Notes under the pieces: generated by a model
What the model saw: only the letters and a program-made list of their open reading frames with translations
Told to the model about the DNA's origin: nothing
Database searches by the model: none
NCBI GenBank assembly: GCA_003221515.1
Contig: QHSI01000104.1
Coordinates: 1 to 32,567, forward strand
Direction: 5' to 3'
DNA from: Candidatus Rokuibacteriota bacterium
GTDB lineage: Bacteria > Methylomirabilota > Methylomirabilia > Rokubacteriales > CSP1-6
Length of the DNA: 32,567 bases
Part shown: piece after piece, positions 1 to 6,370 of the stretch
Layout: each line of letters starts with the position of its first letter
Numbering within the stretch: the first letter of the stretch is position 1
Program-made: the position numbers and the translations under genes

Positions 1-1974
1 GACCGCGATGCCGTTGCCTTGGTCGGACCCATTCCTGCCGAGGTAGGTGGAGTAGCTGAGGGCGCCGGTGGAACTGAGCTTCGTCACGAAGGCGTCGCCG
101 GGCTCGTCGGGCGGCAGCACGGCGGGGCCGCCAAACACAGTCTGGAAGGCCCCTGTAGTGGTCGGGAAATTGGTCGAGTCAGTGTCGCCCGTCACGTACG
201 CGTTGCCGTTAGTGTCCACCGCGATGGCGAGGCCCTCGTCAAACCCGGTCCCGCCGAGGTAGGTGGAGAAGACGAGGCCCGCGCCGGTAGGATTGAGCTT
301 CGTCACGAAGGCGTCGGCGCCGCCCCTGGCGGCGGTCTGGAAGGCCCCGCCAGTGGTTGGAAAGTTGGTCGAGTCGGTGTTGCCCGTCACGTAGGCGGTG
401 CCGCCGGCGCCCAGCGCAATGCCGAAGCCCTTGTCAGACCCAGTCCCGCCGAGGTAGGTGGAGTAGACGAGGCCCGAGCCGTCGGGCTTGAGCTTCGTCA
501 CGAAGGCGTCGCCGCCGCCTCCAACGAAGCCGGTCCGGAAGGCGCCCGGGGTAGTCGGAAAGTTGGGCGTGGCGGGGTTGATGAACGGGACGGTGCTGCC
601 CGTCACGTAGGCGTTGAAGCTGCTGTCCACCGCGATGCCGAAGCCAGCGTCCTGGCCATTCCCGCCGAGGTAGGTAGAGTAGACGAGGCCGGAGCCGTCG
701 GGTCTGAGTTTCGTCACGAAGGCGTCAATGGTTCCCTCGGAGCCGCCGCCACTCACAGTCTGGAAGGCCCCCATAGTGGTCGGGAAGTTGCTCGAGCCGG
801 TGCTGCCCGTCACGTAGGCGCTGCCGATGCTGTCGACCGCGATGCCAAAGCCCCTGTCATCCCCATTCCCGCCGAGGTAGGTGGAGTAGACGAGGGCGGA
901 GCCGTCGGCATTGAGCTGTGTCACGAAGGCGTCGCCGGAGCCGCTCGCGAAGGTGGTCTGGAAGGCCCCCATTGTCGGAAAGTTGAACGAGTCGGTGAAA
1001 CCCGTCACGTAGGCGTTGCCGGTGGCGGGGTCCACGGCGATGGCGTAGCCCTCGTCAAACGAACCCCCGCCGAGATAGGTGGAATACACGAGGGTTGGAT
1101 CGATGATGAGTGGCAAGCTCGTATCGTAGGCGGCGACATGAAACCCGACCCGTTGCCCATCCCTGAGGACGTAGTCGCCGGGGATCTCGACCCGGCGCCC
1201 GGCAACCTCTTGATAGATGATTGGCTTGCGCTGGCGGATGGCCCCGGCCGCCGTGTGGAGCACCAGGTCGCCCTGGGGGTCGACTTCGAGTCTCTGTGCA
1301 CCCTGGAAGCCCAGCGCGATGCGGCGAGGATCCGCGGCGGGGCGCACGACGAAGTCGTACTCCAGCTGGCGCTGGTTACCGTAGTACACGAGGTCGATGC
1401 CCGGGTAGAGGTCCTCGTAGTGCACCCTGGCGTAGGTCGGCACATTGGTCCGCCAGCCCGCGGGATCATTGCCGATGAAATAGTTGGCCTTGCCGGGCAG
1501 CTCCTCGCGCCCGGTCACGCGTACGTCGGGGTTGGCGCCGAGGAACGTCATGCCGAGCGCGGTCCGCGTCGCCGGCCTCGGCTTTGCCAGCTTTGCCTTC
1601 GTGCCTTGCCGTTCCCCTCCCTCCGGGTGTTCCCGGGTGATGAAGACCAGGACCGCCTCGGTCGGGGCGAGCAAGAGCGTGTGCTGGGGACCGCGGGAGA
1701 GAAACCTCACCTGAGAATCGGTCTGGCCTCGGTTGGCCTCGAAGGACAACGGCAACTGGCCGAAGGCCCCGATCACCCGGACCCGGACAGCGTCATCCGA
1801 CTTGGACGCGGGGCCCGGCGCCTGGCTTGGCTCCGCCGATGTGAAGTCGTCGACATTCGCGGCAAAGCAAGGGAGCGCCTGCAGCATTCCGATCGCCGCA
1901 ATGGTGAGCAGCGAAACGATCAGAACGGCTGAGCGACCCCGACCTAACCCACCTCGCAGCGTGTTCGTTCGCAT
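1..1974 (-). CDS. Secreted SBBP-repeat (beta-propeller) protein, DUF7948-like N-terminus, 3' end cut by window
   Basis: The minus strand is open without a stop from an ATG at 1974 to the window edge, giving 658 residues of an incomplete protein. Residues 1-38 form a signal peptide: basic MRTNTLRGGLGRGR, then a hydrophobic stretch ending near PCFA. Residues about 55-295 contain LSFEANRGQTD, GKANYFIGNDPAGWRTNV, YPGIDLVYYGNQRQLEYDF and IIDPTLVYSTYLGG. This is the conserved domain that usually precedes SBBP repeats. Six repeats follow, with STYLGG threonines near residues 299, 365, 434, 506, 571 and 643 and a period of 65-72 residues. Each repeat has AYVTG, FPTT.GAFQT and DAFVTKL motifs, as in bacterial beta-propeller proteins. 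It is probably exported and may bind ligands or surfaces; the exact role is unknown. GGAGG sits 5 nt before the start. The plus strand here is also open for about 1.9 kb, but its product is low-complexity and is a shadow. Confidence 0.9.
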   Translation of the reverse strand, partial: MRTNTLRGGLGRGRSAVLIVSLLTIAAIGMLQALPCFAANVDDFTSAEPSQAPGPASKSDDAVRVRVIGAFGQLPLSFEANRGQTDSQVRFLSRGPQHTLLLAPTEAVLVFITREHPEGGERQGTKAKLAKPRPATRTALGMTFLGANPDVRVTGREELPGKANYFIGNDPAGWRTNVPTYARVHYEDLYPGIDLVYYGNQRQLEYDFVVRPAADPRRIALGFQGAQRLEVDPQGDLVLHTAAGAIRQRKPIIYQEVAGRRVEIPGDYVLRDGQRVGFHVAAYDTSLPLIIDPTLVYSTYLGGGSFDEGYAIAVDPATGNAYVTGFTDSFNFPTMGAFQTTFASGSGDAFVTQLNADGSALVYSTYLGGNGDDRGFGIAVDSIGSAYVTGSTGSSNFPTTMGAFQTVSGGGSEGTIDAFVTKLRPDGSGLVYSTYLGGNGQDAGFGIAVDSSFNAYVTGSTVPFINPATPNFPTTPGAFRTGFVGGGGDAFVTKLKPDGSGLVYSTYLGGTGSDKGFGIALGAGGTAYVTGNTDSTNFPTTGGAFQTAARGGADAFVTKLNPTGAGLVFSTYLGGTGFDEGLAIAVDTNGNAYVTGDTDSTNFPTTTGAFQTVFGGPAVLPPDEPGDAFVTKLSSTGALSYSTYLGRNGSDQGNGIAV

Positions 1975-1978
1975 GGCT

Positions 1979-2034
1979 CCCTCCGTGTGTCGCCGCATTG
2001 GCCATTCCCTCCGTGTGTCGGTGCATTGGCCCGG
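1979..2034. repeat. 28-bp tandem duplication carrying the ribosome-binding site
   Basis: Two adjacent copies (1979-2006 and 2007-2034) share CCCTCCGTGTGTCG, then differ by two bases, then share GCATTGGCC. On the minus strand each copy contains CGGAGGG, so the SBBP gene has a Shine-Dalgarno-like sequence at its start codon and a second one 28 nt upstream. Confidence 0.8.
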
Positions 2035-2240
2035 GATAGTGGATTCCTGGAGGGAGGGCTACGACAACACATAGAAACCCGAATAATTCGATGAGGGATT
2101 TCCGTCGAGCAGGCGAACCCCTTACAGAAGATCAGGGAATGCCTTACCAGGCCGTAGGAGTTCCCACTAAGGGGATCGTGACGGGAACGAGCCGAGGGCC
2201 GGCGGCGGGACCGTCAAGGGAGAATCAGCAGTGACGGTTT

Positions 2241-2266
2241 CGGGGGGAGCGGCGCCGCTCCCCCCG
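2241..2266 (-). terminator. Perfect 26-bp GC palindrome behind the zinc-ribbon gene
   Basis: The 13-base arm CGGGGGGAGCGGC is followed immediately by its exact reverse complement, so the RNA can fold into a very strong hairpin. It starts 18 bases past the stop codon of the minus-strand gene ending at 2284, where a terminator is expected. There is no U-tract on either side (AAACCG follows in the minus direction). It would be a non-canonical terminator or a 3'-end stabiliser, and could also be a protein-binding palindrome. Confidence 0.45.
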
Positions 2267-2283
2267 ATCAATATCAAAACACC

Positions 2284-3213
2284 TCAAATCACATCAAAGC
2301 GGCAGAGCCGGCTCTCGATCGCGTCGCTAGTGGCTTGATCGAGATTCGGGTAGAGCGCGCGGATCTTGTCCCACGCCGCGTGGAGCGCGCGGCTCGACGA
2401 GGTGAGCGCCGGATGGCGGACCATACGGCACAGGTCGACCGTCGAGTCCTTGATCTTCTCGGCCACGAACACCCCGAAGAACACGATCTGCCGGTCGGTG
2501 GCCACGACCAGATGACGGTGGATGCTCGGCAGCCGCACGGGGACGGCGAGCACGTTCAGCTTCGCCAGCACGGCCGCCTGCCGTCGCTGATAGACGTCCA
2601 GCAAGCTACCGTACCCGTCCGCGGTCCGCGTCGTCCGTAGCACCTCGTGGATGTTGAGGCGGTTGTCGGCGCCCTTCTGCAAGACCAGCAGCATCTCCTG
2701 GATGTACTGGAGCTCGTCGTGGTCGACGATCGGGCTGGTCCCCGGCAGGGGGTACCAGGCGCTCCAGTCGCGCTGTGGCCAGTTCGCCGGCGTGATGCGG
2801 CGGCTGTCGGGGTCCTCGGCCGGGCTCGCGGGATTGGGCCGAAGCCCAGCACGGCCGGCCACGACCGCGCCGGCGACGACGGCGCCGCGCGCCGCCGCGA
2901 GGGCCGCGACCAGCGTGCGCCTCACCACGCGCAACCGGTCGCGCTTTCTCGCAAGGACGGCTTCGTGCTGTTCGCTGACGAGCGCGCGCAGGCGGTCGCC
3001 TTCGGCACGGCTCAACCAGATGCCGTGCTGATTCGGGCACGCGCTGACGAAGAGGTCGCTCTGAGGCAGCGTCGTCCGGAGCAGGTCGCCCAGGCACTCC
3101 GGGCACACGGTCGGCGCCTCGCGCGCGTCCGGATCGTTCGCGAGGACGTCGGCCAGGACCCGGTCGACGTCGATCGCGTTCAGATCCTCGACCCGGCGGT
3201 CGGAGATCCACAT
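2284..3213 (-). CDS. Zinc-ribbon (zf-TFIIB-like) protein with one possible membrane segment
   Basis: 309 residues from an ATG at 3213. The N-terminal third carries a zf-TFIIB-like zinc ribbon: CPEC at 37-40, then ACPNQHGIWLSRAEGDRL, where the usual C-P-x-C-x-G-x-W-L motif has become C59-x3-H63. The zinc site would therefore be C37, C40, C59 and H63. A small-residue hydrophobic run (about residues 101-120, LVAALAAARGAVVAGAVVAG) could be a membrane helix or a hairpin. The C-terminal 185 residues contain no motif I recognise. The gene starts 4 bases after the glycosyltransferase stop, so the two are almost certainly co-transcribed; it has no strong ribosome-binding site of its own. The biochemical role is unknown. 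Proteins with this ribbon are usually annotated as hypothetical. Confidence 0.8.
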   Translation of the reverse strand: MWISDRRVEDLNAIDVDRVLADVLANDPDAREAPTVCPECLGDLLRTTLPQSDLFVSACPNQHGIWLSRAEGDRLRALVSEQHEAVLARKRDRLRVVRRTLVAALAAARGAVVAGAVVAGRAGLRPNPASPAEDPDSRRITPANWPQRDWSAWYPLPGTSPIVDHDELQYIQEMLLVLQKGADNRLNIHEVLRTTRTADGYGSLLDVYQRRQAAVLAKLNVLAVPVRLPSIHRHLVVATDRQIVFFGVFVAEKIKDSTVDLCRMVRHPALTSSSRALHAAWDKIRALYPNLDQATSDAIESRLCRFDVI

Positions 3214-3217
3214 GGCT

Positions 3218-4042
3218 TCAACGTCCCAGCGCCGGAGCCGGCGCGCGCCGGTCGATCGCCGCCCGCGGCGCGGCGCCGGGCAGGCGCGTGTACCGCCCGC
3301 GCAAGCTGTCGAAGGCGCGCGACCGCCAGAGTCCGTGACGGTGCAGGCCGTAGCGGGCCAGGAGCATCAGGATGCGCAGCCCATAGACGGTCGACGCCGA
3401 GAAGCTCGCCGACGACGCCTCCGGGAAATAGCGCGTGGGCACCGCGATCTCCGCGATGCGGAAGCCGCCGGCGACGACCTGCGCGATGATCTGCTGGTCG
3501 AACACGAAGCCGTCCGAGTCCAGCGCGAAGTTGACGCTCTCGAGCACCTCCCGGCGGAAGGCACGGTAGCCGGTGTGGAACTCGGAGAGCGTCAGACCGA
3601 ACGCGCGATTTTCTGCGCCCGTGAGGAAGCGGTTCGAGATGTACTTCCACCAGGGCATCCCCTGGGCCAGCGCCGAGCCGCTCTTCAGCCGCGAGCCGAG
3701 CACTACGTCGGCCTCCCCACGGACGATCGGTTCGATGATTTGCGGAACCAGCCGCGGATCGTACTGATAGTCGGGGTGCACCATGACCACGATGTCCGCC
3801 CCGGCGCGCAGCGCCTCCGCGTAGCACGTCTTCTGGTTCGCGCCGTAACCGTAGTTCCGGTTATGGACGAAGATCTCGAGGCCGAGCTGCCGGGCGACCT
3901 CGAGTGTGGCGTCGGTCGAGCCGTCGTCCACGAGGATCACGAGGCTGACGGTGTCCTTCGGCAGCTCCTCGTATGTCAGGCGGAGCGTCCGCCCCGCGTT
4001 GTAGGCGGGCATCACGACGACGACCTTCGGTTGCGTCTGCAT
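3218..4042 (-). CDS. Family 2 glycosyltransferase (DPM1/polyprenyl-phosphate type)
   Basis: 274 residues from the ATG at 4042. It is a GT-A fold glycosyltransferase that would transfer a sugar from a nucleotide donor to a lipid-phosphate or glycan acceptor at the inner membrane face. Visible motifs are VVVVMPAYNAGRTL (7-20), the nucleotide-binding VDDGSTD (38-44), NYGYGANQKTC (63-73), HPDYQYDP (89-96, in the place of the usual metal-binding DADLQ) and TGYRAFRREVL (158-168). A GTG at 4108 would add 22 residues, but it would place the inverted repeat at 4050-4094 inside the gene and extend past the usual N-terminus (MxxxPKVVVVMPAYN). I therefore prefer the ATG, which has GAGG just upstream. There are no C-terminal membrane helices, so it resembles the soluble DPM1 group. 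Donor and acceptor are not deducible. Confidence 0.88.
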   Translation of the reverse strand: MQTQPKVVVVMPAYNAGRTLRLTYEELPKDTVSLVILVDDGSTDATLEVARQLGLEIFVHNRNYGYGANQKTCYAEALRAGADIVVMVHPDYQYDPRLVPQIIEPIVRGEADVVLGSRLKSGSALAQGMPWWKYISNRFLTGAENRAFGLTLSEFHTGYRAFRREVLESVNFALDSDGFVFDQQIIAQVVAGGFRIAEIAVPTRYFPEASSASFSASTVYGLRILMLLARYGLHRHGLWRSRAFDSLRGRYTRLPGAAPRAAIDRRAPAPALGR

Positions 4043-4049
4043 GGCGCCT

Positions 4050-4094
4050 CGAGATTGCAGCGGCGATGCCATCTCGTGAGCCGCCGCAATCTCG
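4050..4094. repeat. 15-bp inverted repeat in the divergent region
   Basis: CGAGATTGCAGCGGC (4050-4064) is matched by GCCGCCGCAATCTCG (4080-4094), with one mismatch in 15 and a 15-nt loop. It ends 8 bases before the glycosyltransferase ATG, so it can form a 5'-leader hairpin close to that ribosome-binding site or serve as a dyad operator. If the GTG at 4108 were the true start, it would lie in coding sequence. Confidence 0.6.
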
Positions 4095-4166
4095 CGTACT
4101 TGGGCCACGCCGGCCCCGAAATCCGGATTCTTCTCGACAAAAAATCGTCTCCGCCGTGGACGAGAA

Positions 4167-4196
4167 TTGTCACCGCCACCGTGAGTGGCCGATAAT
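4167..4196 (+). promoter_or_regulatory. Sigma70-type promoter for the plus-strand block
   Basis: TTGTCA (4167-4172, one change from TTGACA) and GATAAT (4191-4196, one change from TATAAT) are separated by 18 bases, the best pair I found in the window. Transcription would begin near 4203 and leave a leader of about 60 nt before the ATG at 4266. The element overlaps an upstream in-frame GTG (4185), which argues against that codon being the start of the dehydrogenase. Confidence 0.6.
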
Positions 4197-4265
4197 GCAT
4201 TCGCGGTGCGCGCCGCAGGCCGTCGTGGGGCTGGGGCCCGGCTGGCCGAGGTGCCTGGACCAGAG

Positions 4266-5414
4266 ATGCGAAACGACTTCTATTTGAGTGATGAGCAGCG
4301 CGCGACGCGCGACCTTGCGCGGTCGATCGCGCGCGAGCGCATCGCCCCGCTCGCCGCCAACGTCGACGAGGCGGAGTCGTACCCCGCGGAGCAGCTCGCG
4401 CTGCTCGGCCAGCAGGGTCTGATGGGGCTCTACATCCCCGAGGCGTACGGCGGCACAGGCATGGGGACGCTCGCCTTCTGTCTCGCCGTCGAGGAGATCG
4501 CCTGGGCGTGCGCCTCGACCGCCGTCATCTATCTCGTCCAGTACGCGGGCGGTTGGCCGATCGTGGCGGCCGGGAGCGAGGCGCAGAAGCGCCGGTATCT
4601 GCCGCGTCTGGCGTCGGGCGAGATCACCGCGGCGTTTTCGCTCTCGGAGCCCGGCGCGGGCTCCGACGCGGCCTCGATCTCGACGAAGGCCGTGCGCCGC
4701 GGCGACCGCTACATCCTGAACGGCGTGAAGCTCTGGGTGTCCAACGGCAGCCAGGCCTCGGTCATCACGCTCTTCGCCACGGTCGACCGCGGCCGCCGTA
4801 AGCAGGGCGTGACCGCCTTCCTGGTCGAGCCCACGTTTCCGGGGATTGCCCTCGGCAAGCTCGAGCGGAAGATGGGAATTCGCGGATCGCCGACCGTGGC
4901 CCTGCACCTGACCGACTGCGAGGTGCCGGTCGAGAACCGATTGGGTGAGGAGGGCGAGGGCTACAAGATCGCGCTCCAGGTCCTCGACGGCTCGCGCCCC
5001 GCGGTGGGAGCCGAGGCGGTCGGGATCGGGCAGGCCGCGCTCGACGCCGCGGTGGCCTACGCCAAGGAGCGCCAACAGTTCGGCCAGCCGATCGCCAATT
5101 TCCAGGGACTTCAATTCATGCTCGCCGACATGGCGATGCAGGTCCACGGGGCGCGACTCCTCGTCCACCACGCGGCCGCGCTCGTCGACCGCGGTGCTCC
5201 GTCGACGGCCCTCGAAGCCTCCCTGGCGAAGTGTTTCGCGGCCGACGCGGCGATGAAGGTCACGACCGACGCCGTGCAGATCTTCGGCGGCTACGGGTAC
5301 ACGCGGGAGTATCCAGTGGAGCGATTCATGCGCGACGCCAAGATCACGCAGATCTACGAGGGCACGAACCAGATCCAGCGCGTCGTCATCGCGCGCGAGC
5401 TGACCACCCGATGA
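4266..5414 (+). CDS. Acyl-CoA dehydrogenase (short/medium-chain type), copy 1
   Basis: 382 residues, the usual family length. It is an FAD enzyme that introduces a trans-2 double bond into acyl-CoA and passes electrons to ETF. Motifs are the N-terminal helical domain (FYLSDEQRATRDLARSIARE), the FAD/substrate signature FSLSEPGAGSDAAS, the mid-domain ERKMGIRGSPT, and C-terminal [25 protein letters not shown] followed by [12 protein letters not shown]365 of YEGT aligns with the catalytic base of medium-chain enzymes. An in-frame GTG at 4185 would add 27 unrelated residues and overlap the promoter, so I use the ATG; the paralogue at 26511 starts at the same point ([12 protein letters not shown]). 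It is a close paralogue of that gene, nearly identical over [13 protein letters not shown] and [11 protein letters not shown]. The substrate is unknown. Confidence 0.93.
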   Translation: MRNDFYLSDEQRATRDLARSIARERIAPLAANVDEAESYPAEQLALLGQQGLMGLYIPEAYGGTGMGTLAFCLAVEEIAWACASTAVIYLVQYAGGWPIVAAGSEAQKRRYLPRLASGEITAAFSLSEPGAGSDAASISTKAVRRGDRYILNGVKLWVSNGSQASVITLFATVDRGRRKQGVTAFLVEPTFPGIALGKLERKMGIRGSPTVALHLTDCEVPVENRLGEEGEGYKIALQVLDGSRPAVGAEAVGIGQAALDAAVAYAKERQQFGQPIANFQGLQFMLADMAMQVHGARLLVHHAAALVDRGAPSTALEASLAKCFAADAAMKVTTDAVQIFGGYGYTREYPVERFMRDAKITQIYEGTNQIQRVVIARELTTR

Positions 5415-5509
5415 GCGCCGACCGGAACCACCTTCGCCAGATGCTGGCGAACGTCCAGACCTTCGCCTGGCCCCACATGGGCAACGCCCAGCGGTTTTCG
5501 ACCGCGTAG
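5411..5509 (+). CDS. 32-residue ORF translationally coupled to the dehydrogenase
   Basis: The ATG at 5411 overlaps the dehydrogenase stop (ATGA), and the frame runs 32 codons to TAG. The product begins MSADRNHLRQMLANVQTFAW and ends GNAQRFSTA. I do not recognise it. It could be a real small protein, or the N-terminal stub of a deleted gene, as is clear for other junction ORFs in this window. The 4-nt overlap is its only positive evidence. Confidence 0.3.
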   Translation: MSADRNHLRQMLANVQTFAWPHMGNAQRFSTA

Positions 5510-5550
5510 TCAGCTCCCGGCGATCGTTCCCCGCTCGTCGGTGTGAAAAA

Positions 5551-5580
5551 TTGACGGGCACCCGCCTTAGGTGGTACGTG
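5551..5580 (+). promoter_or_regulatory. Possible promoter of the GntR regulator
   Basis: TTGACG (5551-5556) is a good -35 element. The matching -10 (TACGTG, 5575-5580, spacing 18) is poor, though preceded by TGG, which could act as an extended -10. It sits directly against the palindromic operator, as expected for a self-repressed promoter. Confidence 0.35.
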
Positions 5581-5588
5581 TCTAGACA
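5579..5588. promoter_or_regulatory. Putative GntR/HutC-family operator (TGTCTAGACA)
   Basis: A perfect 10-bp palindrome, TGTCTAGACA, lies 21 bases upstream of the regulator's GTG start and overlaps the probable -10 region. Operators of the UTRA-domain (HutC) branch of GntR regulators are built on a GTCTAGAC or GTATAGAC core, for example the DasR/NagR type TGGTCTAGACCA. The site therefore fits the adjacent gene product. Binding here would block the promoter that reads the regulator and, through it, hyuA onwards. Confidence 0.6.
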
Positions 5589-5609
5589 TCCTGACAGCAG
5601 GGGGGCGGA

Positions 5610-6335
5610 GTGAACTATCGTCCAGGAATTCCCCGCTATCTCCAGATCGCCGAAAGCATCCGCCACGAGCTCCGCGACGAGGGCGAGCGCATCTCGTCGG
5701 AGCACGCGCTGTGCGCGCGCTTCAAGGTGAGCCGCCCGACCATCCGGCAAGCCCTCGAAGTCCTCGTCCAGGAGGGTCGGCTCTACCGTCACGCCGGCCG
5801 CGGCACCTTCGCGACGCCGGTTCCCGGAGGCGACCGGAAGCTGCGCGTGATCGGCTCGGTGGGCGACATGATGGCCCTCGGCGACGAGACGTGGTTCAAG
5901 CTCGTGTCGCGCGACGTCGTGCTGCTGCCGGCAAACATCGCCCAATCGTTGCGCCTGCCGCCGCGCTCCTCGGCCTACTGCATCGTCGGCGTCCGCTACG
6001 CCGAGACCGGCCCCTTCCAGCACGTGACCGCCTACATGCCCCTGACCATCGGGACGGCGCTCTCGGACGAGGACCTCTCCAAGACCTCGATGATCGGCGC
6101 CATCGAGCGCGTGCTCGGCGTGCCGATCAAGCTCATGGAGCAGGTCGTGGACGCGGCGCTGGCCCCGCGCCAGGTCGCCGCGCTTCTCCAGATCCGGGGG
6201 CGCTCCCCGCTGCTCTGCTTCGAGCGCACCTACTATGCGGCCAGCGGCGAGCCCGTCGAGCACGCGGTGTCCTGGCACACCGGCCGCCGCTATCCTTACA
6301 GGATGATCCTGTCGCGCGCCGAGCGGCGGACATGA
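5610..6335 (+). CDS. GntR-family transcriptional regulator, HutC subfamily (UTRA domain)
   Basis: 241 residues from a GTG at 5610 with a purine-rich GGGGGGCGGA just before it. Residues about 5-70 are the winged-helix DNA-binding domain: IPRYLQIAESIRHEL, then SSEHALCARFKVSRPTIRQALEVLVQEGRLYRHAGRGTF (given in parts: SSEHALCARFKVSRPTIRQ is the helix-turn-helix and GRGTFA the wing). Residues about 85-235 are a UTRA ligand-binding domain, with VRYAETGPFQHVTAYMP, APRQVAALLQI and LCFERTYYAASGEPVEHAVSW near its end. UTRA domains usually bind a small catabolic metabolite that releases the operator. Because hyuA begins 36 bases after its stop, it probably represses itself and the downstream catabolic operon through the palindrome at 5579-5588. 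The inducer is unknown. Confidence 0.9.
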   Translation: MNYRPGIPRYLQIAESIRHELRDEGERISSEHALCARFKVSRPTIRQALEVLVQEGRLYRHAGRGTFATPVPGGDRKLRVIGSVGDMMALGDETWFKLVSRDVVLLPANIAQSLRLPPRSSAYCIVGVRYAETGPFQHVTAYMPLTIGTALSDEDLSKTSMIGAIERVLGVPIKLMEQVVDAALAPRQVAALLQIRGRSPLLCFERTYYAASGEPVEHAVSWHTGRRYPYRMILSRAERRT

Positions 6336-6370
6336 CAATGTCGCCGGCCTCGGGGCCGCCGCGACCCTAG
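6332..6370 (+). other. 12-codon bridging mini-ORF between gntR and hyuA
   Basis: The ATG at 6332 overlaps the regulator's stop (ATGA). The 12-codon frame (MTMSPASGPPRP) ends in TAG directly abutting the hyuA ATG (TAGATG). hyuA lacks a clear Shine-Dalgarno sequence, so ribosomes finishing this mini-ORF could restart on hyuA. This is a translational-coupling device by position only; nothing shows that the peptide itself matters. Confidence 0.3.

Larger units (their letters stand above)
1975..2283. other. Intergenic region upstream of the SBBP gene
   Basis: This is about 309 bases with no convincing gene on either strand. It holds a 28-bp tandem duplication next to the SBBP start, a short AT-rich palindrome (CGAATAATTCG, 2080-2090) and a perfect 26-bp palindrome at 2241-2266 behind the zinc-ribbon gene. 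The SBBP promoter should lie here on the minus strand, but no -35/-10 pair was good enough to call. Base composition is more AT-rich around 2060-2180 than in the flanking genes. Confidence 0.6.

Noticed and set aside
1-1080. CRISPR-like or satellite DNA repeats at the window start
   Set aside because: The roughly 195-230-bp periodicity is fully explained by the coding SBBP repeats on the minus strand, which keep frame and vary mostly at silent or loop positions.
19-1932. Plus-strand open frame of about 637 codons
   Set aside because: It is antisense to the SBBP gene. Its repeated E-V-G-G/R-H-E-G-V pattern only mirrors the SBBP repeats, while the minus strand has a signal peptide, ribosome-binding site and family motifs.
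4170-6338. Minus-strand open frame of about 722 codons
   Set aside because: Antisense to the acyl-CoA dehydrogenase and the GntR regulator, both with clear family motifs. The product is Arg/Ala/Asp/His-rich with no domain, typical of high-GC shadow frames.
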